Below, in pieces: positions 17,349 to 24,623 of a stretch of DNA of 38,015 nucleotides. Origin of the DNA: Peptoniphilus_E sp964345555 (lineage in GTDB: Bacteria; Bacillota; Clostridia; Tissierellales; Peptoniphilaceae); assembly GCA_964345555.1 (NCBI GenBank), contig CAYFRD010000015.1, positions 1 to 38,015 on the forward strand, in the 5' to 3' direction. The notes beneath the pieces were generated by a model, which was not told where the DNA came from, did not search any database, and saw nothing but the letters and a program-made list of their open reading frames with translations. Positions within the stretch are counted from its first letter, which is position 1. Each line of letters starts with the position of its first letter. The translations under genes were made by a program, and so were the position numbers.

Positions 17349-18795
17349 TTCTCTCACCTCTTAATTTAACATCTTTTATGGTGGCTGTTGCCTTTCCGTC
17401 TTCAAAATCTATGTTAATATTTCCATTTATTTTTAAATTTTTTGCAGATATCACGAGATTGGAGTATTCATCTCTGATTTCTATTAGTTTTGACGGGTTG
17501 AATCCGTCAATTGATTTCTTCGCCTTTGAAAGTTCCGTACTCCTGTTTTTGAGATCCTCCAATAGGAAGATGTCCAGTTTTTTCCTGCTGATATGCAGGT
17601 TTTTCCTGTGCAATATTATTGAACTGTACGGATTTTTCGATTCCAACAGGTCTTTGTGCAACTTCAATGTAGCTTTTTCTCTGCTTGCTCTTTTGAACAA
17701 TGTACTCTGTGCTCGATTTGCAAATTCAAGTTTTGTTTTAAGATCTTTTATTCTTTGGATTATATTGTAATCCAGTTTGTCTTTTGAGTTTTCTAAGATT
17801 GTTCTTATATTTTCAAAATTCATTCGTTTTAAATATATAAAATCTCTGTAATACTTGAGTTTTGTCTTATTTGAATTTATAAATGCGGACAGTTCATATT
17901 TTAAAAAATTGAATTTATTGGAAAGTTCATTTCTATGTGTATTTATTTTGTTGTTCACAATGTGATTCATTTGATTTTTCAGCAAGAATAGCGAGTTGTT
18001 CAAGTCTTCGGTGCTCATGGACACCAATTCCGCCGCCGCAGAGGGCGTAGGTGCTCGCAAATCGCTGACAAAGTCCGATATTAAATAGTCCACTTCATGC
18101 CCCACTGCCGAAATCACGGGGTTTTTTAAATTATAAATCGTCCTTGCGAGTCTTTCGTCGTTGAAGGCGAAAAGTTCTTCCAAGGAACCGCCACCTCTTC
18201 CTATGACCACAACATCTACGGGGTTTGCTTCGAAGTATTCCAGTCCCTCTATGAGATTGGGAACCGCAAAATCACCCTGCACATTGGATGGATATAGAAG
18301 TATATCCACAGATTTGTTTCTTCTTTTAAGTATGTTGATGAAATCGGCAATTGCCGCTCCTGTGGGAGAGGTGATTATGCCGACTTTTTTGGGAAAATAA
18401 GGAATTTGCTTTTTATGTTTTTCGTTGAAAAGTCCCTCTTTGTAAAGTGTGTCTTTTAAAGTCAGATATTTCTCATAAAGGTCGCCCATGCCGATTTTTT
18501 TCATCTCTCTTATGTACATATTTATTGAACCGTCTTTTTCATATAGGGAGATGGAGCCTCCGACTTCCACATTATCTCCGTTTTGGGGATCAAAATTCAT
18601 CTTCCATGAGTCCTTGGAGTATATAATAGCATTTATCTTTGCTTTGTCGTCCTTTAGGGAAAGGTAGATATTGCCGTTGGAGCGCTTGTTCAGATTTGAA
18701 ATTTCTCCCTTTACTGCAATGTCGCTGAGCAGATAATCCATGGCGATATATTTTTTGATGTATTTATTTAGTTCGCTTACTTTTATCGCTTTCAT
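17332..18795 (-). CDS. xseA: Exodeoxyribonuclease VII large subunit
   Basis: The 487-residue catalytic subunit has an N-terminal OB-fold (residues 1-100), a catalytic domain with GIITSPTGAAI, DVVVIGRGGGS and AVGHEVDYLISDFVSDLRAPTPSA (long motif near residue 240), then a coiled-coil region that binds XseB. The enzyme works on single-stranded DNA. I chose ATG 18795 with GGTGA upstream over an upstream start that adds ten atypical hydrophobic residues. A hairpin lies in the gap to nusB. Confidence 0.93.
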   Translation of the reverse strand: MKAIKVSELNKYIKKYIAMDYLLSDIAVKGEISNLNKRSNGNIYLSLKDDKAKINAIIYSKDSWKMNFDPQNGDNVEVGGSISLYEKDGSINMYIREMKKIGMGDLYEKYLTLKDTLYKEGLFNEKHKKQIPYFPKKVGIITSPTGAAIADFINILKRRNKSVDILLYPSNVQGDFAVPNLIEGLEYFEANPVDVVVIGRGGGSLEELFAFNDERLARTIYNLKNPVISAVGHEVDYLISDFVSDLRAPTPSAAAELVSMSTEDLNNSLFLLKNQMNHIVNNKINTHRNELSNKFNFLKYELSAFINSNKTKLKYYRDFIYLKRMNFENIRTILENSKDKLDYNIIQRIKDLKTKLEFANRAQSTLFKRASREKATLKLHKDLLESKNPYSSIILHRKNLHISRKKLDIFLLEDLKNRSTELSKAKKSIDGFNPSKLIEIRDEYSNLVISAKNLKINGNINIDFEDGKATATIKDVKLRGERNGRKL

Positions 18796-18805
18796 TTTAT
18801 CACCA

Positions 18806-18836
18806 TAAAAAAGAATAAAGAGCATAAAAGCTCTCT
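18806..18836 (-). terminator. Weak terminator/attenuator between nusB and xseA
   Basis: On the minus strand, arms 18830-18836 and 18817-18823 form a 7-bp stem with one G-T pair and a 6-base loop. It is followed by a T-rich stretch with TTTTTT at about 18806-18812. It begins 2 bases after the nusB stop and probably lowers rather than blocks transcription into xseA. Confidence 0.5.
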
Positions 18837-18837
18837 A

Positions 18838-19242
18838 TCACTTGTGCAAATTTCTGTAAATGCTTCCCAATATGCCGTTTATGAATTTGGGAGATTCATT
18901 AGAGCCGAATTCTTTGGATATTTCAACAGCTTCGTTTATCGATACTTCCGAGGGAATATCATCTCTATATAGTAATTCATATACAGATACTCTTAAAATA
19001 CTCCTGTCCACATTGGCAAGTCTATTAAAACTCCAACTGTATAGACTTTCTACTATGGTATTGTCAATGGTTTCAAGATTTTCAAGAATAACCGGTATTG
19101 TCTTTGCAATGTATTCCATCTCGGATTCCGTGAATTGAAAGTTGTCCAAAAAACGATTTAAACTGTCCATAGAGAAATCGTCGTTGACATCCATTTGAAA
19201 TAGTACTTGCATTTGTCCAATACGAGATTTTTTCCTGCTCAT
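18838..19242 (-). CDS. nusB: Transcription antitermination factor NusB
   Basis: The 134-residue all-helical protein starts with SRKKSRIGQMQVLFQMDVN and ends with KFINGILGSIYRN, the family hallmarks. NusB with NusE binds boxA RNA and supports rRNA antitermination. It follows the asp23/gls24 gene by one base, the usual Firmicute order. AAGGT is upstream of the ATG. Confidence 0.95.
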   Translation of the reverse strand: MSRKKSRIGQMQVLFQMDVNDDFSMDSLNRFLDNFQFTESEMEYIAKTIPVILENLETIDNTIVESLYSWSFNRLANVDRSILRVSVYELLYRDDIPSEVSINEAVEISKEFGSNESPKFINGILGSIYRNLHK

Positions 19243-19243
19243 T

Positions 19244-19624
19244 TTATGACCTTGCTTTCTCTTTGTCAGGAAGAGCTATGCCGGAAACGTGAATATTTGC
19301 TTCTACTACTTCAAGATCAGTCATGCTCTCAACAGCTTCCTTTATCTTCACTTGTACTTCTTTGCATATTTCCACGATATTCTTGCCATATTCAACGGTT
19401 ATAAATGTGTCTATCACGGCTTCCTTTTCACCAATGCTGACTTTTACTCCCTTGTTTAAGTTCTTGACTCCGAACATTTCCGTGACGCTATATTTTAAAT
19501 TAGATTGCATATCTACTACGCCTTCTACGGATTCTGCAGCAACTACGGCTATAGTAGCTATGACATCTTCTGATATTCTGACTTCTCCATCATTTTTTGT
19601 TTCTATGAGATAATTTTCAGTCAT
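19244..19624 (-). CDS. Asp23/Gls24 family envelope-stress protein
   Basis: The 126-residue protein has the Asp23/Gls24 domain (ISEDVIATIAVVAAESVEGV near residue 20, GKNIVEICKEVQVKIKEAVE near residue 80). Homologues are membrane-associated and tied to cell-envelope stress. The position directly before nusB matches B. subtilis YqhY, mutants of which alter acetyl-CoA carboxylase activity. GGAGG precedes the ATG. It is the first gene of a 16-gene operon with a near-consensus promoter. Confidence 0.92.
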   Translation of the reverse strand: MTENYLIETKNDGEVRISEDVIATIAVVAAESVEGVVDMQSNLKYSVTEMFGVKNLNKGVKVSIGEKEAVIDTFITVEYGKNIVEICKEVQVKIKEAVESMTDLEVVEANIHVSGIALPDKEKARS

Positions 19625-19662
19625 GATACACCTCCAATAACGGTATTGTTTTTAATGCTATA

Positions 19663-19691
19663 ATTATACCAAATTATGTATTGTTATTCAA
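19663..19691 (-). promoter_or_regulatory. Strong promoter of the asp23-to-baiN operon
   Basis: On the minus strand TTGAAT (19686-19691) and perfect TATAAT (19663-19668) are separated by 17 bases. The predicted start is about 30 bases before the ATG of the Asp23/Gls24 gene. Confidence 0.8.
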
Positions 19692-19711
19692 TTTTATTGC
19701 AATTTAGGCAT

Positions 19712-19742
19712 AAAAAATCCGCCGGAAATTAATTCCGACGGA
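19712..19742 (-). terminator. Terminator of efp and the acidic protein gene
   Basis: A 10-bp stem with one G-T pair (arms 19733-19742 and 19718-19727, 5-base loop) is followed by six T on the minus strand. It starts 15 bases after the stop of the acidic protein gene and insulates it from the next promoter. Confidence 0.9.
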
Positions 19743-19756
19743 GAATTTTAATTAAA

Positions 19757-20113
19757 TTATTCTTGTACAGGTTCAGAATCTGAGCAGCCGCAATTTCCGC
19801 CGCATTCACATTCATCTTCGTATCCGAAATCATCAAAGTCGTCATCATAGTCATAATCTTCATAGTCGTCATAATCAAAATCTTCAAAGTCGTCTTCTTC
19901 GTCATATACATAATCTTCAAGATTTGTAAGGTCTTCTTCAATTAAATCGACATATTCTTCCAATTCATCTTGTCTTGCCTTAAGTTCTTCCGCCATTTCG
20001 GAAACTATATCCATAAGTTCAAGAAGAATTCTTCCTTCTTTCTTTTCCGCGTCGATTTCGTAGCCTTCAGCTAAACCTTCAAGATAAGCTAATCTGTTAA
20101 TGATGTTTTCCAT
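19757..20113 (-). CDS. Acidic CD1247-like protein with a Cys-rich tail
   Basis: The 118-residue protein has a helical N-terminal part (residues 1-60, NRLAYLEGLAEGYEID) that resembles the CD1247 N-terminal domain of Clostridia. A very acidic D/E/Y stretch (about 61-98) follows, and then a tail with four cysteines as CxCxxxCxC (ECECGGNCGCS). No function is established. The tail could bind a metal, and the acidic tract could mimic nucleic acid or bind cations (inference). It follows efp by 14 bases, has AGGAGG before its ATG and ends at a strong terminator. Confidence 0.75.
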   Translation of the reverse strand: MENIINRLAYLEGLAEGYEIDAEKKEGRILLELMDIVSEMAEELKARQDELEEYVDLIEEDLTNLEDYVYDEEDDFEDFDYDDYEDYDYDDDFDDFGYEDECECGGNCGCSDSEPVQE

Positions 20114-20127
20114 AATTATTTTTCCTC

Positions 20128-20685
20128 CTATGCTCTGGACATATATTCGCCACTTCTGGTGTCAATCCTTATTACATCTCCGGTATTGACAAATAGCGGC
20201 ACGTTAAGCGTAAACCCTGTTTCTACCGTAGCGGGCTTTGACCCTCCGGAAGATGTATCTCCCTTGACTCCCGGTTCTGTTTGTGTAACTTCCAGCTCAA
20301 CAAAATTTGCAGGTGAAACTCTGAATGCTTTTCCTTGGTGGAAATTAATTTGAGCCATGTCATTTTCTCTCATGAAGTTCAATGCTTCTTCCACGATTTC
20401 CTTTTCAAGCGGTACTTGCTCGAAAGTTTCGTTATCCATGAAATAATACAAAGTTCCGTCGTTGTACAAATATTGCATTTCTTTAGTTTCAATTACAGCT
20501 TTTTCAAACTTTTCAGAAGGGTTGAAGGTTGTGTCCTTGGTTGCTCCTGTCAAAACCGATCTTATTTTTGATCTTACAAAAGCTGCTCCTTTCCCGGGTT
20601 TAACGTGTTGGAAATCTATTACTTCATAGACGTCATTGTCATATATAAATGTTACGCCCTTTCTTAAATCACCTGCTGAAATCAT
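20128..20685 (-). CDS. efp: Translation elongation factor P
   Basis: The 185-residue protein rescues ribosomes stalled at polyproline. The three-domain layout is intact: KOW-like domain I with loop tip K32 in KPGKGAAF, then two OB domains ending in IRIDTRSGEYMSRA. I chose ATG 20685 with AGGAGG six bases upstream; a longer frame adds ten residues with no support. K32 is the expected modification site. Confidence 0.96.
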   Translation of the reverse strand: MISAGDLRKGVTFIYDNDVYEVIDFQHVKPGKGAAFVRSKIRSVLTGATKDTTFNPSEKFEKAVIETKEMQYLYNDGTLYYFMDNETFEQVPLEKEIVEEALNFMRENDMAQINFHQGKAFRVSPANFVELEVTQTEPGVKGDTSSGGSKPATVETGFTLNVPLFVNTGDVIRIDTRSGEYMSRA

Positions 20686-20714
20686 AAAATACCTCCTAAT
20701 ATTTCTCTTTATCA

Positions 20715-20743
20715 ATTATATCAATATAACAGTATCCTATCAA
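20715..20743 (-). promoter_or_regulatory. Promoter of efp
   Basis: On the minus strand TTGATA (20738-20743) and perfect TATAAT (20715-20720) are spaced by 17 bases. The -35 begins only three bases after the stop of the upstream pilin-like gene, and no terminator intervenes. Confidence 0.8.
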
Positions 20744-20745
20744 GT

Positions 20746-21681
20746 TTATTTGTTGTCAATACTTCTTTTAATGCTGTAAATTCTCGGTTTAATATAATTG
20801 GCTATGCTCTTTGAGTAAAGGTCTATTTTTTCAAAATCATAGTGGGAAATCACGTTATTTTCAGAAATCGCATCGGCATTTATCGTAATTCCCTTTACAT
20901 AAATATTCTTGGGATTATTCAAAAAATTTACAGGGGATCTGAGTACCAGTATTCCCTCCAGGTTTATATCTGCATTTAAGAAAATATTGTCCACGTCTAT
21001 TATGCCCCTTAAAGTCATGTCATCCACAAAACACAGACTGCCGCCGCTCTGCGTGATATGAAAGCTGTCCGTGGAAATTCCTTTTGCGATTATATCTTCT
21101 TCTCCATCTACATCCCTATATATTATGAAATGTCTTCCATCTTTTTTAATGAAGTAGTCACTACTGTCCAAATTTATGTAGTCTACAAAGGATAATTTAT
21201 CAGCAGGGTCTTTTGTAAAGGTCTGTCTTAATTCAGCAGTTTCTTCTTCGTTGGCCACTCCCGGATTTAATACGTCGAGTTTTTTGAGGTACATGGGATT
21301 GACTGCTGAACCCTGTGCAAAAAATCTCCCATCCACACCTTTGTAAATGATATGTACAGAAAGCAAAAAACCTTTTTTGACTATGGTGTTGTCCGGTTTG
21401 AGCTTAATTTTACAACCGTCCAGTTCCTTTATATTGTAAAAGGGAGTTATGTTTGAGGTTTTAGAAGTGTAATATACATCTTCTATGTAACGGTCGAGGT
21501 TTTCATCGGACAGGACTATGTTCAGCACAGATTCAGCATAAGAGTCCGCTTGAATATAGTCCTCGTGATTTTTTATTATCAATAATTCGTCCTTTAAATT
21601 TGAGATCAGCAACGTAAGTCCAATGACTATTAAGGTTATGGTTATAATTGTTACTATGTAGGTGAATCCACGTTTTTTCAA
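20746..21681 (-). CDS. Pilin-like protein with a prepilin-type N-terminus (PilX/GspK-like position)
   Basis: The 311-residue protein starts MKKRG then FTYIVTIITITLIVIGLTLL, a leader and hydrophobic helix like a type IV prepilin, but position 5 after the cleavage site is Val rather than Glu. Large minor pilins that lack Glu5 (GspK, PilX type) usually cap the pilus tip. The remaining 280 residues are extracytoplasmic and unrecognised. The start is TTG, with GAGG ten bases upstream, overlapping the previous gene by 4 bases. It is last in the pilin string. Confidence 0.65.
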   Translation of the reverse strand: MKKRGFTYIVTIITITLIVIGLTLLISNLKDELLIIKNHEDYIQADSYAESVLNIVLSDENLDRYIEDVYYTSKTSNITPFYNIKELDGCKIKLKPDNTIVKKGFLLSVHIIYKGVDGRFFAQGSAVNPMYLKKLDVLNPGVANEEETAELRQTFTKDPADKLSFVDYINLDSSDYFIKKDGRHFIIYRDVDGEEDIIAKGISTDSFHITQSGGSLCFVDDMTLRGIIDVDNIFLNADINLEGILVLRSPVNFLNNPKNIYVKGITINADAISENNVISHYDFEKIDLYSKSIANYIKPRIYSIKRSIDNK

Positions 21682-22244
21682 TTGATATATTCCTCAAAGG
21701 TTCTGTTGGCGACGATTATTTTGCTGCTGTGTTTTATGCCCTCTCTGTCGTAGAATATCTCTATGGTTACTTTTTCGTCGGTTAAGTTACAGCTGATATT
21801 TTCCACACCTGAAATGATATTATTCACACCCATTTCCTTTCCTGCATAACCCTTCTGCACCTTGTTCTTTGTATTTATGGAATGTCTTTTTAGTGTTTTG
21901 TCCTTGAGAGAGTAGTAAGTGTATCTGTAGCCGGTGTTCTGCTCCCCGTCATTTACTCCGATGAGTTTGATCAGGGTAAATCCCAAGGATCGTGGATTAT
22001 TATTGGATACTATGTAGTCGGCGGAAGATATTTCCTCATATAAAAAATTTTCTGTGAAGTAGGATTCCTGAAAGAGTGAATCACGGGCATTTATCCTGCC
22101 GGACATGGTGAGAGAAAAGTTCAAAACTGATGTTACAGCTGAGAATACCACTGCTGTCAAAGCTATGGACAACACCAGTTCAATTAGAGTAAAGCCTTTT
22201 GTTTTGCAATATTTTTTCAATTTTAATTTCATGATTTTTTTCAT
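21678..22244 (-). CDS. Prepilin-like minor pilin (GspJ/PilW-like position)
   Basis: The 188-residue protein has a basic 17-residue leader ending in KTKG, followed by FTLIELVLSIALTAVV with the canonical Glu5. The ATG has AAAGG six bases upstream and lies 65 bases inside the preceding gene, an unusually long overlap. The remaining part is a pilin-like globular domain. It lies between two other pilin genes and before the large Val5 protein, an order like GspH-I-J-K. Confidence 0.75.
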   Translation of the reverse strand: MKKIMKLKLKKYCKTKGFTLIELVLSIALTAVVFSAVTSVLNFSLTMSGRINARDSLFQESYFTENFLYEEISSADYIVSNNNPRSLGFTLIKLIGVNDGEQNTGYRYTYYSLKDKTLKRHSINTKNKVQKGYAGKEMGVNNIISGVENISCNLTDEKVTIEIFYDREGIKHSSKIIVANRTFEEYIN

Positions 22245-22530
22245 TTTTTACCTTTAAAATGTACTTGTTGAGATTTTTTGACAGTGGCACTTCCTCTATG
22301 GTGTATTGATATTCGTCGGATAAAATTATTTCGTATTCGCCGCTTCCGCTGTAATTTGCTGCCGTTATAATCTCCATTTGATTCTTGGCGGCATTATAAA
22401 GCTTCAATCTGTCCTGTGAGTTTTTTCTGCCTGCGAGTGCATTAACGAGGGATGGCAACAAAGCGGTTGCTATGATTGCTAGCAATGCTACGGAAAGCAG
22501 TAAATCTATTAAAATAAATCCTTTCTTCAT
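22180..22530 (-). CDS. Prepilin-like minor pilin with Asp5 (GspI/PilV-like position)
   Basis: The 116-residue protein begins MKKG then FILIDLLLSVALLAIIATALLP. The leader and helix are typical, but Glu5 is replaced by Asp. It overlaps the preceding gene by 4 bases (ATGA) and the following gene by 65. The ribosome site is weak (GGTGA, about 10 bases upstream), so translation probably depends on coupling. Confidence 0.72.
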   Translation of the reverse strand: MKKGFILIDLLLSVALLAIIATALLPSLVNALAGRKNSQDRLKLYNAAKNQMEIITAANYSGSGEYEIILSDEYQYTIEEVPLSKNLNKYILKVKNEKNHEIKIEKILQNKRLYSN

Positions 22531-22943
22531 ATTTTTAAGTTCACCTTTCCCGTGACAGGTTCGATGGTAATTTCGTACATTTTATCCTTGATTTTAAAGT
22601 AGAGAGTTTGAGCTGTATCTCTGCTCGACACTCCTTTAAATGTGAATACGAGCTCTATGTCCTTGGTGTTCAGCAGTTTTAGTTTTTCACTGTAATGAAA
22701 AACTTCTCTATAGTCGGTACAAATTATCTCATAGGTATTGTCACCGGTAAAATTCACTTGGGATTGAGATTTTTCTGAAATTGCCATGTTTCTTGCAAAT
22801 TTTATGTGATTGACGATCTTTTTCAAGTCCTTCTTCGCCTCTATACTCCCCACCGTTCTGAAACTCATAAACCCTATGGTTAATAAAATCGATACTATGG
22901 AAACGGAAATTACAAGTTCAATTAATGTAAAAGCCCTTTTCAA
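22527..22943 (-). CDS. Prepilin-like minor pilin (GspH/FimT-like position)
   Basis: The 138-residue protein starts MKRA then FTLIELVISVSIVSILLTIGF. Glu5 is present; the residue before the cleavage site is Ala rather than the usual Gly, which some prepilin peptidases accept. The start codon is TTG with GGAG close upstream, overlapping the PilO-like gene by 4 bases. A GspH-type globular domain is likely. Confidence 0.75.
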   Translation of the reverse strand: MKRAFTLIELVISVSIVSILLTIGFMSFRTVGSIEAKKDLKKIVNHIKFARNMAISEKSQSQVNFTGDNTYEIICTDYREVFHYSEKLKLLNTKDIELVFTFKGVSSRDTAQTLYFKIKDKMYEITIEPVTGKVNLKI

Positions 22944-24085
22944 ATTTCTCCCTCTATGTTTTTAATCCTGATCTGACCCGACTGCCCGCCATTTATTCTG
23001 TAGTACAAACCCTGTAGACCGTCTATATGTTGAGAACTGTAAATAACGGTTTCTCCCTCTGTTTCAAAATTTTCAAAGGGGATCATGTATCCGTCATAAT
23101 ATCCGATTTCCCCTTGAAATCCCTCGGGTAATTCCAATTCAACACGCAAGTTATCCACATCAACTATATCTCCCAATAAAATTACAAATTCCCTTTCTTC
23201 CTGTGAATTTTTCAGTTCATAATTCAACACCACGGAATCTCCCTCCGTGAGTAATTGTCCGTTATCACTGCGGCTAAGACTCAAATCTTTGAGATTCAAA
23301 CTTTCATTAGGGAGCAGCTCTCCCGATTGATATAATGGTTTGCTCACGTCGGTGAGAATTGAAGCTGTCGGGATTTTTTCTATATGTTTTTCTATATTTG
23401 TATTGAGGTCTTTTTCCTTGTTTTCGAAGATTTCAGGTTTTTCCTCAGGCTTTTTTTCTTTGTTTTTTTCTTCGCCGGATTTTTTATCTTCTTCACCGGC
23501 ATTTTTATTTTCAGACAGCTTATCTCTAAAATATTCCCTTTTTAAATCTATGCTTGCATCTATCTCTTCCTTTGCAACTATAACTGGCAGCAGGGTGTCC
23601 GAACCTTCCTCTTCTATGTTCACAACTACTTTGTAGGCGTCTTCCTCCGTCCTCAAAGCATAAAAATCGTCATAGGTGAAATACTCCGACAATTTATTTA
23701 TTTCCTGAATGCTGTTCTTAGCAACGATCATCTCCACATGTGTTGCCTTTTCAGTTTCCGACAACGTCTCAACTTCTATCCCCTTGGCTTTAAGGGCACT
23801 GATTATATCTTCATCGGCATAGCTTACTATATTTTCAACTTCATCTGCGGACATACGATAATTTTGCTTTTCAAGTTCCTTTGAATTTTCAATTATTTTT
23901 CTCTCGGTAGCAATCGAATTTTGCAGTTGAACGATTTTAGACTCCGAGTTTATAATGGCTTCGGAGATTTTTGAAAAGAATAAAATATACACGGCAAATT
24001 GAAGGATTAAAAATACCAACAAGTATAAAAGTATTTTTTCCCGTTTCGAAAGTTCTATATTCTTAAAATTTCTTAAAATATCCAT
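22940..24085 (-). CDS. PilO/GspM-like single-pass membrane protein
   Basis: The 381-residue protein has a short cytoplasmic N-terminus, one membrane helix at about 18-40 (ILLYLLVFLILQFAVYILFF), and a coiled-coil stretch at about 45-75. A charged Lys/Glu linker around 200-225 and an unrecognised C-terminal domain follow. This layout matches inner-membrane assembly proteins such as PilO or GspM, and its place just before four pilin genes supports that. Sequence identity is too low to name it. GGAGG precedes the ATG. Confidence 0.55.
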   Translation of the reverse strand: MDILRNFKNIELSKREKILLYLLVFLILQFAVYILFFSKISEAIINSESKIVQLQNSIATERKIIENSKELEKQNYRMSADEVENIVSYADEDIISALKAKGIEVETLSETEKATHVEMIVAKNSIQEINKLSEYFTYDDFYALRTEEDAYKVVVNIEEEGSDTLLPVIVAKEEIDASIDLKREYFRDKLSENKNAGEEDKKSGEEKNKEKKPEEKPEIFENKEKDLNTNIEKHIEKIPTASILTDVSKPLYQSGELLPNESLNLKDLSLSRSDNGQLLTEGDSVVLNYELKNSQEEREFVILLGDIVDVDNLRVELELPEGFQGEIGYYDGYMIPFENFETEGETVIYSSQHIDGLQGLYYRINGGQSGQIRIKNIEGEI

Positions 24086-24621
24086 TTTCTTTCCTCCATG
24101 GATTTGATCAATAGGGACTTCATCAAGTCATGGGTCGATTTCGTGGGATGTACCCCATCGAAAAACAAGTTTGAATAATGGGGTTGTTTTTGCAATTGTC
24201 TGTAAAAATCCACAGCCAACAAGTCTTCATATTTTATTTGGAGAAGATTTTCTCTGTACTCGGTAATTTTGCGGTTTGCAACGGAAATTATATTTGTGTA
24301 GTCCTCTTCTTCAGACAGCAAAAATGGTATGCACAGTACAGTTTTTTTACCTCTGCTGAATATTTTATCCAAGATTTTTCTGATATTTGATGCAGCAGCA
24401 TCTACACTTATGCCGTTTAAAAAGTCATTTACACCCGCAAATACGAGAATCACATCAGCATCAAGAACTTCATCAATCCTGTGTAAAACACCGGTGGAAG
24501 TATCTCCGTTCATTCCGTAATTAATTACTTTCACATTCTTTATATTTATATTTACAAAGCTGTTTTCAGATCCGACTCCGTATCCGTATACCAAGGAATC
24601 TCCAATAGCTTTTAAAATCAT
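24073..24621 (-). CDS. SGNH/GDSL-family hydrolase
   Basis: The 182-residue protein has all SGNH blocks: GDSL with Ser9, Gly39 in NYGMNGD, Asn65 in GVND, and the D155/H158 pair in DGVHPT. No signal peptide is visible, so it should act in the cytoplasm. Substrates in this family are esters of lipids, carbohydrates or acylated small molecules; this one is unknown. It lies between the RNase G-like gene and the PilO-like gene and overlaps the latter by 13 bases. Confidence 0.87.
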   Translation of the reverse strand: MILKAIGDSLVYGYGVGSENSFVNINIKNVKVINYGMNGDTSTGVLHRIDEVLDADVILVFAGVNDFLNGISVDAAASNIRKILDKIFSRGKKTVLCIPFLLSEEEDYTNIISVANRKITEYRENLLQIKYEDLLAVDFYRQLQKQPHYSNLFFDGVHPTKSTHDLMKSLLIKSMEERKWIF

Positions 24622-24623
24622 CT

